Source: an uncultured Prevotella sp.
Lineage (GTDB): Bacteria; Bacteroidota; Bacteroidia; Bacteroidales; Bacteroidaceae
NCBI GenBank assembly: GCA_937901345.1
Contig: CALCHM010000035.1
Span: forward strand, 1 to 16,474
DNA: 16,474 bases
Reading direction: 5' to 3'
Below are positions 6,875-13,821 of the stretch, one piece after another (within the stretch, counting starts at the first letter, position 1; each line of letters begins with the position of its first letter). Below the pieces are notes generated by a model. It did not search any database. It had not been told where the DNA came from and worked only from the letters and a program-made list of their open reading frames with translations. A program made the translations under genes and the position numbers.

Positions 6875-7046
6875 ATAACGCTGCCTCGTATACGTCTGCC
6901 TTTAAAATTTTCTAAAATGAGGGCGCTACAACTTTTGCGGGCGGTTTTGTGGATATATTCGCTAGGCCAACGTTGCGTTGCCCTGGAGAATTTTGAGTTT
7001 CACCCGCGAAGATTTCTAGGAGTACTGATAAATGGTATGACCCTAT
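6875..7046. other. Non-coding stretch between satellite and RNA candidate
   Basis: No supported gene. A 63-codon minus-strand frame (7103 to 6912) reads straight through the terminator at 7052-7076 and looks like a chance ORF. CGTATACG occurs near 6887, echoing the motif after copy 3 of the GTGACNN element. Nothing else is recognised. Confidence 0.5.
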
Positions 7047-7049
7047 AAA

Positions 7050-7291
7050 ACAAAAAAAGAGGGGCTTTCGCCTCTCGGACTTGAAATAAACCTCACGGCT
7101 CATTTCGGTGTTCTACGTTATTATGTGGCAAGTTAACGTAAAACAGATTCATTCACTAATCTAATAATCTTTACTTATAATCATTCTTTGTTTGTCCGTG
7201 GCCCCTCTTTATGAGATGAGAGTTCGTCGTAAATAGTTGAACTCTGTTGCTTGATTACAGTGTTTAGTTAGGTCTAGTTTAACCTTGTCTT
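7050..7291 (-). ncRNA. Candidate orphan structured non-coding RNA (about 240 nt)
   Basis: A promoter-like sequence (7298-7330) and an intrinsic terminator (7052-7076) on the minus strand bracket about 240 nt with no convincing ORF. Inside are two perfect 7-bp hairpins, each with a 13-nt loop: AGAGTTC/GAACTCT at 7219-7245 and TACGTTA/TAACGTA at 7114-7140. AAAGAGGGGC (minus strand, 7210 to 7201) is perfectly complementary to the last arm of the terminator plus the first U residues (7065 to 7056). No gene follows on the minus strand for more than 400 nt beyond the terminator, so this is not an obvious mRNA leader. I could not match it to a known RNA class. A 6S-type or other abundant Bacteroidota RNA is possible but not shown. 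Confidence 0.5.
7052..7076 (-). terminator. Intrinsic terminator of the RNA candidate
   Basis: Read on the minus strand, GAGAGGC, a GAAA loop and GCCCCTC form a seven-pair stem with one A/C mismatch, followed by seven T (7058 to 7052). The U-tract is on this strand only. Confidence 0.7.
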
Positions 7292-7297
7292 GCGTTG

Positions 7298-7330
7298 CAA
7301 AGTTACGACCTTTCTGCTTGATTTTACAAC
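7298..7330 (-). promoter_or_regulatory. Promoter-like sequence for the RNA candidate
   Basis: On the minus strand TAACTTTG (7305 to 7298) matches the -7 box exactly. GTTG (7330 to 7327) sits 21 bp upstream and matches three of four -33 bases. Transcription would begin near 7291. The same -7 octamer is used before uvrB and pheS. Confidence 0.6.
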
Positions 7331-7446
7331 ATTTACGTTGAAAAACTGCTGTTTTTGTTGAAGATTTCTTTGCTACCGCATGAGTTTGAAATATAGGTTT
7401 GCCAATTGCTTTAAAATGTTAGTTTCTGATTTTCTCCGCCAAACAA
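7331..7446. other. AT-rich spacer, nothing recognised
   Basis: The region between the RNA promoter and the terminator of the metzincin operon shows no ORF, repeat or convincing regulatory site. Confidence 0.5.
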
Positions 7447-7483
7447 AAACTCTTCCCCGTCATGATTTTTGATGAGGAAGAGT
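7446..7483 (-). terminator. Terminator of the four-gene minus-strand cluster
   Basis: Read on the minus strand, ACTCTTCC (7483 to 7476) pairs with GGAAGAGT (7456 to 7449). The stem extends partly through CATCA/TGACG, and TTTTTG follows. It begins 12 nt beyond the metzincin stop codon. Confidence 0.75.
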
Positions 7484-7494
7484 CGTTTTGATTA

Positions 7495-9843
7495 TTAGTC
7501 ATTGATGGCGGCCTTTGCCTTGGTGATAATGTCGGCAAGGTTGGCATAGTGGAGACGCATGGTCTTATCCGTTGTGCGCACGTTGAGGAGGCGACGGTGT
7601 AGGCGTTCGTAATACTCCATGAAGTAGGGGCGCTGAGGACTATCGGTTGCGTATTCCGAGAAGCGACGGTAGGCGTCGTTCAACTGAACTACGGCCGTTG
7701 TTTGCATGAGTCGGCGGTGTGCGTCAACGCTAGCACCCTTGTCCAAACCGCGGAAGAGGCGCTTGTCTACTTCTTCAATGTAGTCCTCAAAGGGGAGTTC
7801 TTCGTTGAAGGCATCGCCTGTAATCCATCCAGTGATGTCGAAAATGTAGTTGTTTAACACCGCTTCGCAATACGTGTCAGTAAGGTCGGAAGGACGGGGA
7901 TAGAGGCGCGCAACGAAGGGTTCGTCAATGAGCCATGCGGGACAGGTGAATACGTGTTCATCAATGAAATCGAGGGCACGGAGTTGCTTTTCGCGCGATG
8001 TGGGTGCGTAAACACTTCCGGGTTCGTCCACGGTGCGGTAATTGTACTCCACTCCGCCAATGTTACGTGCCACGTGCCCCATGTAGCGACGATACTGGTT
8101 GATGACATTGCCCAATCCGCGCTTCAGGTTGGTGTGATAGATGTCATTGCTCTCGTAAGTCCATTCGGGGAGTTGCTTGATGATGCGCTTGAGGTTGAGT
8201 ATGCCGTAATGACTCGCCTTCATGGCGTCATCGCCAAGGTCTTCCGTTTGGCAACGTGGGTCGTTCGTCTGGTTGGTTTCGCCATCTCCAAACCAAAGTC
8301 TGGGATTGTGTGGAAGGTTTGCTTGAACAAGTTTTTCGAGTTCCCAATGGTCGCTTTCGGCGTCATAGGCATCAAACATGGGCGTATATCCCCATTGGAT
8401 GGCCCAAATGTCATAATCGTTGATGCGGGGGAAGAGTCCCTTGCGTGAGATGCTATCTTCGGGTTGCGCGACGTAGTTGAAGCGTGCATAGTCCATGATG
8501 GAGGTGGTGTGTCCATGTTTTTCCACCCATTCCTTATTGCGAAGACTATCTACGGGCGTAAGACTTGATGCTCCGAAATTGTGGCGCAAACCCATGGAGT
8601 GGCCCACTTCATGACTAGACACGAAGCGAATGAGTTCGCCCATGAGTTCGGTGTCAAACTTCATCTTGCGTGCGGCTTCGTCGAGCGTGCCTGCTTGAAT
8701 CATATACCAGTCGTGGAGGAGGGTCATCACGTTGTGATACCAGCATACGTGACTCTCAATGATCTCTCCCGAGCGGGGATCGTGAACATTGGGACCGTAG
8801 GCATTCTCGATGTTAGAGGCGAGATAGCGGATGACGCTGAAGCGTGCGTCCTCGAGCGACATGCTGGGGTCGTTGGGCCATTCTTTACCGATGATGGCAT
8901 TCTTAAATCCTGCTTTTTCAAACGCCACCTGCCAGTCGTTAACGCCCTGAATGAGGTAGGGCACCCATTGTTTAGGCGTTGCGGGGTCAATATAGTAAAC
9001 GATGGGTTTCTTAGGTTCAACGAGGAAACCGCGACGCATCGAGTCGGCCGCAAGCGAGTCCTTGGGTTCAAGGCGATAGCGCGTGATGAATGTTTGTGTG
9101 CCTACCGTTTGCTGGTCGTCCGTGAAGGGCACGCAACGATTTGCAAAGTAACCTACACGTGGGTCAAAAAGGCGTTGGCGCATGGGTTCCTTGGGAAGGA
9201 GCACGAAGGAAATGTTCAATCCAAAGGTGGCATTGCCCGTGCGTTGGGCACCAAGACTTCCACCTGTGGCATAATAGGTTTTGATGAGGCGCACCTCCGT
9301 ATTGTTGGGGTAGGTCTTGATGCTTTCGATGTAGGAAAGGTCGCGTTGCAGGCTCGAAACTCCTAAAGTTGATTTCATCTGACGCGTGAGTCCGAGCGCC
9401 ACGTCATCGTCTTCAAAGAAGGAGTTGACCTTGATGAGATAACCATTTTTTGTGACATCCAGAATATCGAATGCCCCGATGATTGGGTCGGAAGAGGCCA
9501 CCATCACCGAGCGGTTGATGTTATCGGTAGAGTCGGTTGCGGCAAAAAACATATTCGCCTTGAGCAACAATTTTTTGCCAGGTGCTTTTTCCCAATAAAC
9601 AGATTGTTGGTTGGCTTGTTCGCCGCCATACTTATCTGCTCTTGCTGGAGTTTGCGTGAAGCGAACGGTGGTTAGGAAAAGGCGACCAACGAGTGAATCG
9701 GGAATTTCAAAGAAATAGTTGCTGCCCTTTTGGGTGACGGTGAACATTCCTGTTTGTGTGATGCTCTTGTCCTTTTCAGCACCTTGCGTGGGCATAACGA
9801 ATGCCGCTAGGGCAAGCAGGAGTAGGGTGAATCGGTATTTCAT
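7495..9843 (-). CDS. Secreted zinc-dependent metzincin metalloprotease (DUF5117/DUF4953 type)
   Basis: This 782-residue protein starts with a clear signal peptide (MKYRFTLLLLALAAFVMPTQ, cleavage likely around GA at 21-22). It resembles the Bacteroidota zinc-dependent metalloproteases that carry DUF5118 and DUF5117 regions (about 25-270) before a DUF4953-type catalytic part (about 280-700). The zinc motif HEVGHSMGLRH (411-421) is the full HExxHxxGxxH of metzincins, and SIMDY (448-452) supplies the Met-turn. The enzyme probably acts in the periplasm or outside the cell on unknown substrates. I see no obvious lipobox, membrane anchor or type IX sorting tail; the end is AKAAIND. It is the last gene of a tightly spaced minus-strand cluster and is followed by a terminator. 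Its fold class differs from that of the M6-like protease at 938-2734. Family assignment is from memory of the domain set; the zinc site is directly visible. Confidence 0.88.
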   Translation of the reverse strand: MKYRFTLLLLALAAFVMPTQGAEKDKSITQTGMFTVTQKGSNYFFEIPDSLVGRLFLTTVRFTQTPARADKYGGEQANQQSVYWEKAPGKKLLLKANMFFAATDSTDNINRSVMVASSDPIIGAFDILDVTKNGYLIKVNSFFEDDDVALGLTRQMKSTLGVSSLQRDLSYIESIKTYPNNTEVRLIKTYYATGGSLGAQRTGNATFGLNISFVLLPKEPMRQRLFDPRVGYFANRCVPFTDDQQTVGTQTFITRYRLEPKDSLAADSMRRGFLVEPKKPIVYYIDPATPKQWVPYLIQGVNDWQVAFEKAGFKNAIIGKEWPNDPSMSLEDARFSVIRYLASNIENAYGPNVHDPRSGEIIESHVCWYHNVMTLLHDWYMIQAGTLDEAARKMKFDTELMGELIRFVSSHEVGHSMGLRHNFGASSLTPVDSLRNKEWVEKHGHTTSIMDYARFNYVAQPEDSISRKGLFPRINDYDIWAIQWGYTPMFDAYDAESDHWELEKLVQANLPHNPRLWFGDGETNQTNDPRCQTEDLGDDAMKASHYGILNLKRIIKQLPEWTYESNDIYHTNLKRGLGNVINQYRRYMGHVARNIGGVEYNYRTVDEPGSVYAPTSREKQLRALDFIDEHVFTCPAWLIDEPFVARLYPRPSDLTDTYCEAVLNNYIFDITGWITGDAFNEELPFEDYIEEVDKRLFRGLDKGASVDAHRRLMQTTAVVQLNDAYRRFSEYATDSPQRPYFMEYYERLHRRLLNVRTTDKTMRLHYANLADIITKAKAAIND

Positions 9844-9889
9844 TGTATGGAATTAGTGTTTCATTTTCGGAATTATGACGCTACCCACT

Positions 9890-10579
9890 TTAGTTAAAGC
9901 AGGTTTTGAAGGTTTCATAGCTTTGGTCGAGTCGTGAGAGTTCGTAAGGTTGGAGCGTGAGAGAGAAGGTGCCCGGAATGTCTTCAATACCGAAGTAGGA
10001 GGCGCAAATACTTGCCAAGCGGAAAGCACGAGAGTCGCCGCGCTTCATGAGTGCCAAGCAGGTGTTGCGGAGCAAGTCCATGTCTTCTTCTTGCGTCTTC
10101 ATCTCTTGAAAGAGTGCGTATGCCGCGGGTTGTGACGTGATGTGCAAGAGGAGGGACAAGCGTTGTTGTACATCTGAGGTAAACAATTTGAGCAGGTAAG
10201 TAATCTCCTCATGGCGCCTTGCTATGGGCAAAAAGGCTTCGAGCGCTTTTCGGCAATCAATTACGGAAATTTCCTTTTGCGAATAGGTTTGCAACGCCTC
10301 GCTAGTTAGGGAGAGTTGTCCTCGTTGGTATAACGCAACCGCGCCTTTGAGAAAGGTGCCCAGATAGGCTTTGGGACTTGTCGGAACGATGGCAAGGAAG
10401 TACTCCCAGAAGCGCGCTTCTTCAAGTGAAGGCAATAGTTCTTCGGCTAGAATATACCCTGCCGTCTTTTGATCCATACTCTTGAGACTTGCAAGTATTT
10501 CTTGTAACACTTGAACGTCGCCCGTTTGCAACGATTGCATGAGGCGTTGGCGGAGTATGGGGTTGTGACGGCGGAGCAT
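9890..10579 (-). CDS. Hypothetical mostly helical protein, function unknown
   Basis: I do not recognise this 229-residue protein. It has no signal peptide, membrane segment, cysteine cluster or catalytic motif. It is rich in Leu, Ala, Glu, Gln and Arg and looks all-helical throughout. Segments such as QRLMQSLQTGDVQVLQEILA and AAYALFQEMKTQEEDMDLL suggest a repeat-type helical scaffold (HEAT- or TPR-like), but no repeat register could be fixed. The Met at 10579 is the only plausible start. It lies 46 bp after rlmD and 46 bp before the metzincin gene, which argues for cotranscription. The context (rRNA methyltransferase upstream, secreted protease downstream) gives no clear role. The length and the consistently protein-like sequence support a real gene. 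Confidence 0.7.
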   Translation of the reverse strand: MLRRHNPILRQRLMQSLQTGDVQVLQEILASLKSMDQKTAGYILAEELLPSLEEARFWEYFLAIVPTSPKAYLGTFLKGAVALYQRGQLSLTSEALQTYSQKEISVIDCRKALEAFLPIARRHEEITYLLKLFTSDVQQRLSLLLHITSQPAAYALFQEMKTQEEDMDLLRNTCLALMKRGDSRAFRLASICASYFGIEDIPGTFSLTLQPYELSRLDQSYETFKTCFN

Positions 10580-10625
10580 AGTTGCGAGTAAGTATTAAAG
10601 AGTTATAGGATTTTCTCATAGTGCG

Positions 10626-12047
10626 TTATTCCTTCACTTCCAAGAGCACAACGTTCTCCACATGGTGCGTTTGTGGGAACATGTCCACGGGTTGCACCTT
10701 AACGACGCGATAGTGTGCGTCAAGCAATTGGAGGTCGCGCGCTTGAGTTGCGGGATTACAACTTACGTATACAATGCGCTTGGGGTGAGCAAAGAGAATG
10801 GTGTCGATAACATCTTGGTGCATCCCTGCGCGGGGAGGGTCGGTGATGATGACTTCCGGACGGCCATAAGTTTCGATAAACTCACGGTTGAGAATGTCCT
10901 TCATGTCGCCAGCAAAGAAGAGGGTGTTGTCCAATTGGTTGATTTGTGCATTCACCTTTGCGTCTTCAATGGCTTCGGGCACATATTCTATACCGATAAC
11001 TTTCTTGGCCTTCTTTGCTACAAAGTTGGCAATCGTACCCGTGCCGGTATAAAGGTCGTACACCAATTCTTCACCCGTCAAACCGGCAAATTCGCGCGCC
11101 ACTTTATAGAGTTCGTAGGCTTGCTCGGTGTTTGTTTGGTAGAAACTCTTGGGACCAACCTTAAACTTCAAGTCCTCCATAACTTCGTAGATGAAGTCTG
11201 TGCCGTGGTAGGTCTTGATGTCAAGGTCGCCAATTGTATCGTTGCACTTCAAATTGTTGACATAAAGCAAGGATGTTACCTCGGGGAAGTTCTGCTTGAT
11301 GTGCTCAAGGAGTTGCATGGCTTGTGCTTCTTCCTCACGTGTGGTGTAATGGAATTGCATGACAAGCATGAGTTCGCCCGTTGCAGAGTTGCGCAACATC
11401 ATATTGCGAAGCAGACCGCCTTGATTGCGGAGGTCGTAGAAGGTGAGGCCGTGCTCGAAGGCATAATCACGAATGCCATTGCGTAGGCGGTTGTTAATGT
11501 CGTCCATGAGGTGGCACTTCTCAATGTCAAGAATCTTGTCGAAGGCACCCGTAATATGGAATCCAACGGCATTCATGTTGTCAAACTTAACGCCTGATTT
11601 CACCTGTTCGAGGGTCAACCATTTCTTGTTTGAGAATCCGAATTCCAACTTGTTGCGATATCCATATGTGTCCTTGCTTCCGAGGATGGGCGAAATTTCG
11701 GGCAACTCAATCTTACCGATGCGTGTGAGATTGTCTACCACTTGTTTTTGCTTGTATGCCAACTGGTGTTCATACGCCAAGCATTGCCATTTGCATCCGC
11801 CACACACACCGAAGTGCTGGCATACGGGAGCAACGCGCTGGTCGGATAGTTTGTGGAATTTTACCGCCTCGGCTTCGGCATAACTATGCTTTTTGCGCTT
11901 GATTTGGAGGTCAACGATATCGCCAGGAACGACGTAGGGGACAAAAATGACGAGGTTATCAACCTTGGCAATAGCCTTTCCTTCGGCGGCAACGTCGGTA
12001 ATGAGAATATTCTCGAGAAGGGGGAGTTCTTTCTTTTTACGAGCCAT
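10626..12047 (-). CDS. rlmD: 23S rRNA (uracil-C5)-methyltransferase, RlmD/RumA type
   Basis: The enzyme transfers a methyl group from SAM to C5 of a uracil in 23S rRNA (U1939 in E. coli for RlmD). The 473-residue protein begins with a TRAM-type RNA-binding domain (about 8-65). Then come the iron-sulfur cysteines C76, C82 and C85 in VCQHFGVCGGC, with C178 (EKC) as the likely fourth ligand. The Rossmann methyltransferase domain shows the SAM loop DLYTGTGTIA (331-340), DPPRAGMH (403-410) and VSCNPAT with the nucleophile C430. Length and motif order fit RlmD. Many Bacteroidota annotations use the same name for this group, but the exact target uracil (U747, U1939 or both) cannot be told from sequence. 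It lies 36 bp after the MBL-fold gene and 46 bp before the helical hypothetical gene, apparently in one operon. Confidence 0.92.
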   Translation of the reverse strand: MARKKKELPLLENILITDVAAEGKAIAKVDNLVIFVPYVVPGDIVDLQIKRKKHSYAEAEAVKFHKLSDQRVAPVCQHFGVCGGCKWQCLAYEHQLAYKQKQVVDNLTRIGKIELPEISPILGSKDTYGYRNKLEFGFSNKKWLTLEQVKSGVKFDNMNAVGFHITGAFDKILDIEKCHLMDDINNRLRNGIRDYAFEHGLTFYDLRNQGGLLRNMMLRNSATGELMLVMQFHYTTREEEAQAMQLLEHIKQNFPEVTSLLYVNNLKCNDTIGDLDIKTYHGTDFIYEVMEDLKFKVGPKSFYQTNTEQAYELYKVAREFAGLTGEELVYDLYTGTGTIANFVAKKAKKVIGIEYVPEAIEDAKVNAQINQLDNTLFFAGDMKDILNREFIETYGRPEVIITDPPRAGMHQDVIDTILFAHPKRIVYVSCNPATQARDLQLLDAHYRVVKVQPVDMFPQTHHVENVVLLEVKE

Positions 12048-12083
12048 GTTAATATATGGAGTGTGTGAGTAATCTAATGGAGG

Positions 12084-12920
12084 TTAGGAGATGAAAATAT
12101 CGAGATTGTCGTAGGCAAATGCCACGTTATTGGGTAGTAGCAGGTGACTTTCGGCATGGAGTCCTGCGGAGTGAGAGAAATGTGTGAGCCACGTTTGGCG
12201 CGCTCCCACGCGTTGTGCAAATGCTACGGCCTCGGCTATGGATTGGTGGGTGTTGTGAGGTTGAAGGCGAAGTCCGTTGACGATAAGTGTGTCAATGCCT
12301 TGGAGTAGCGCTTCGTCTTCTTCGGGGATGGACTTCATGTCGGTGATATACGCCAAGCGGTTGTTGAAGATGAACCCGAGGATGGGCAATTTTCCGTGCA
12401 TCACGCGAAGCGGAAGGATATTCACGGTGCCAATTGTGAGCGCTTCGTGCGGACGAAGGTGGCGGAGCGCAATGCTTGGCACGCCTGGATATTTATGCTC
12501 CAAGAAGCAATAGGGGAGGCGTTGGCGCAAATTGTTGGCCACTTGCGCCTCGGCATAGATACACACATCGCCAAACACTTGGAAGGGGCGCAAATCGTCA
12601 ATCCCCGCCGTATGGTCGGCATGCTCGTGCGTAATCAGTAAAGCGTCTATAGGGAAGAGTCTTAAATTATGAGGATTATCAGGGTCGCCACTTCCCACTT
12701 CTCGCAACGTTGCGGGGTGGAGGGCTTGAAAATTCAATACTTGTTGGCGAAAATCGGCGCTACAATCTATCAGAATGCATTCTCCGCCATCGCCTTCAAG
12801 CAAGGCGGAACAACGCAAACGCTTATCGCGAGGGTCGGAAGATGTACACACGGGACATGTGCAACCTACTTGGGGGACACCCGTGCTTGTGCCAGTGCCG
12901 AGAATGGTGAGACGCATCAT
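12084..12920 (-). CDS. MBL-fold metallohydrolase, PhnP-like
   Basis: This 278-residue metallo-beta-lactamase-fold protein opens with LTILGTGTSTGVPQVGC. The CTCPVC motif (C20, C22, C25) matches the extra structural zinc site known from the phosphodiesterase PhnP. The metal-binding core is HEHADH (98-103), with further candidate ligands H175 (VMHGKL), D204 (YITDM) and H257/H260 (THFSH). PhnP hydrolyses cyclic phosphodiesters in phosphonate use, but no phosphonate genes are near, so the substrate is open. Two adjacent ATGs (12920 and 12917) could start it. It is the first gene of the minus-strand cluster. Upstream is a repeat-rich 478-bp gap in which I found no good promoter. The fold is certain; the function is not. 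Confidence 0.88.
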   Translation of the reverse strand: MMRLTILGTGTSTGVPQVGCTCPVCTSSDPRDKRLRCSALLEGDGGECILIDCSADFRQQVLNFQALHPATLREVGSGDPDNPHNLRLFPIDALLITHEHADHTAGIDDLRPFQVFGDVCIYAEAQVANNLRQRLPYCFLEHKYPGVPSIALRHLRPHEALTIGTVNILPLRVMHGKLPILGFIFNNRLAYITDMKSIPEEDEALLQGIDTLIVNGLRLQPHNTHQSIAEAVAFAQRVGARQTWLTHFSHSAGLHAESHLLLPNNVAFAYDNLDIFIS

Positions 12921-12924
12921 GGAT

Positions 12925-12948
12925 AATGAAAATGAGAATGAGAATAGG
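12925..12948 (+). repeat. Hexanucleotide tandem repeat AATGAR, four units
   Basis: AATGAA, AATGAG, AATGAG and AATAGG lie directly before the start of the MBL-fold gene, which reads the other way, so the array sits in its 5' leader. Confidence 0.75.
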
Positions 12949-13398
12949 AAAATTGAGTACGATTTTGCAACGAGGAGATTTTAACCTGGTGGATCTAATT
13001 CGAAGCGTGAAAATACTTGCACGATTGCGGTGCGTGCGTTTTTATATGTAAAAAGGCAAACTTGATAGAAAAAGTGGCATTTTGATGTGTGATAACGTCT
13101 CGCGGACTTATGAGGTTCCAATTTATTTCAAAATATATTTCAGAAAACTTTATTTTTGCTCCACTTATTTGCTCCAACTTATTAGCTCCACTTATTAGCT
13201 CCACTTATTTTGCTCCAACTTATTTGCTCCAACTTTATTTGCTCCAACTTTTATTTTGAAATGACGTTCCGGTTTCCCTTTTTTACTACCTACGGTCTTA
13301 AATGGCGTTTACTTTCTTCACGATGCTAACATATCTTTTCTTTCTGAGTATGTGCATGCTAGCATGGTTCATATCTTTCCTTCTATTTTTATGATTAA
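12949..13398. other. Gene-free region between the two minus-strand groups
   Basis: Apart from the GCTCCA array and a 12-bp perfect palindrome CATGCTAGCATG (13355-13366), nothing is recognised. The palindrome is flanked by two similar CATATCTTTTCTT/CATATCTTTCCTT stretches. A 69-codon minus-strand frame is composed of repeat translation and is not a gene. No consensus promoter for the MBL-fold operon was found here. Confidence 0.5.
13150..13250. repeat. Seven-copy degenerate 13-15 bp repeat (TATTtGCTCCAaCT)
   Basis: GCTCCA occurs at 13158, 13171, 13185, 13198, 13212, 13226 and 13241, spaced 13, 14, 13, 14, 14 and 15 bp. It is joined by TTATT(A/TT)-type AT-rich linkers and variable A insertions (CCACTT or CCAACTT). 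There is no spacer variety that would suggest CRISPR. Confidence 0.9.
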
Positions 13399-13749
13399 TT
13401 ATTTTATTTCTCTCATCAAATGTTTGATTGCTTCAATGGGATGATAGCGCATCATCCTGGGGCCTGCCCATCGCATCACCTTTCTTATTTGCTCACGCAT
13501 TTCGGGTTTGTAGCAATGGATTGGGCATTTCTTGCAGGTCGGTTTACTCTCGCCAAACTTACATCTATCCAAACGTACTTCTGCATATCGGAGCAATTCC
13601 GTACACGCCTTGCAAAGGTTCTCGTTTTTCTCATAGCGGCGACAATATAGTCTTATCATCAAGCCTATAGTCTTCTTTTCTTCTTCTATTCTTCCCATCA
13701 TCCTATGAATATTATCATCCACGTAATTCGCCTTCGTGAAAAGTTTCAA
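13399..13749 (-). CDS. YgbA_NO family (nitrous oxide-stimulated promoter) cysteine-rich protein
   Basis: The 116-residue protein contains the family core: REEKKTIGLMIRLYC-like helix (21-36), then LCKAC (45-49), DRCKFGESKPTCKKCPIHCY (61-80) and VMRWAGPRMMRYHP (91-104). Seven cysteines (36, 46, 49, 63, 72, 75, 79) could bind metal or an iron-sulfur cluster. The family is known for induction by nitric oxide in enterobacteria; its biochemical role is not settled. The annotated start is a TTG at 13749, because an in-frame stop lies a few codons upstream and the next ATG codons are M17/M18; the shorter form is possible. It is 72 bp downstream of murB on the same strand and may be read from the same transcript. 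No recognisable NO-responsive operator was seen upstream. Confidence 0.85.
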   Translation of the reverse strand: MKLFTKANYVDDNIHRMMGRIEEEKKTIGLMIRLYCRRYEKNENLCKACTELLRYAEVRLDRCKFGESKPTCKKCPIHCYKPEMREQIRKVMRWAGPRMMRYHPIEAIKHLMREIK

Positions 13750-13821
13750 GATTGCGACACGTCATGCTTGTTTCTCCCCAATCTTCAACTTATGTATGGT
13801 TGTGTGTGGGGGGCAATCTCA

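Noticed and set aside
6912..7103. 63-codon minus-strand ORF
   Set aside because: It begins just before and reads through the terminator of the RNA candidate. The translation of the stem (SERRKPLFF) is what gives it length.
8581..9366. 261-codon plus-strand ORF
   Set aside because: It is antisense to the metzincin, whose HExxHxxGxxH motif and signal peptide prove the other strand. It is a shadow of a GC-biased reading frame.
10662..11486. 274-codon plus-strand ORF
   Set aside because: It is antisense to rlmD, whose motifs are intact on the minus strand.
13008..13044. GCACG/CGTGC hairpin followed by TTTTT as a plus-strand terminator
   Set aside because: The stem has only five pairs, and no plus-strand gene lies upstream.
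12995..13204. 69-codon minus-strand ORF
   Set aside because: Its N-terminal half is translation of the GCTCCA array (SGANKLEQISGAK), with no family resemblance.
13355..13366. Perfect palindrome CATGCTAGCATG as an operator
   Set aside because: It is a single 12-bp palindrome just downstream of the YgbA_NO gene, far from any promoter I could find. It was noted but not called.
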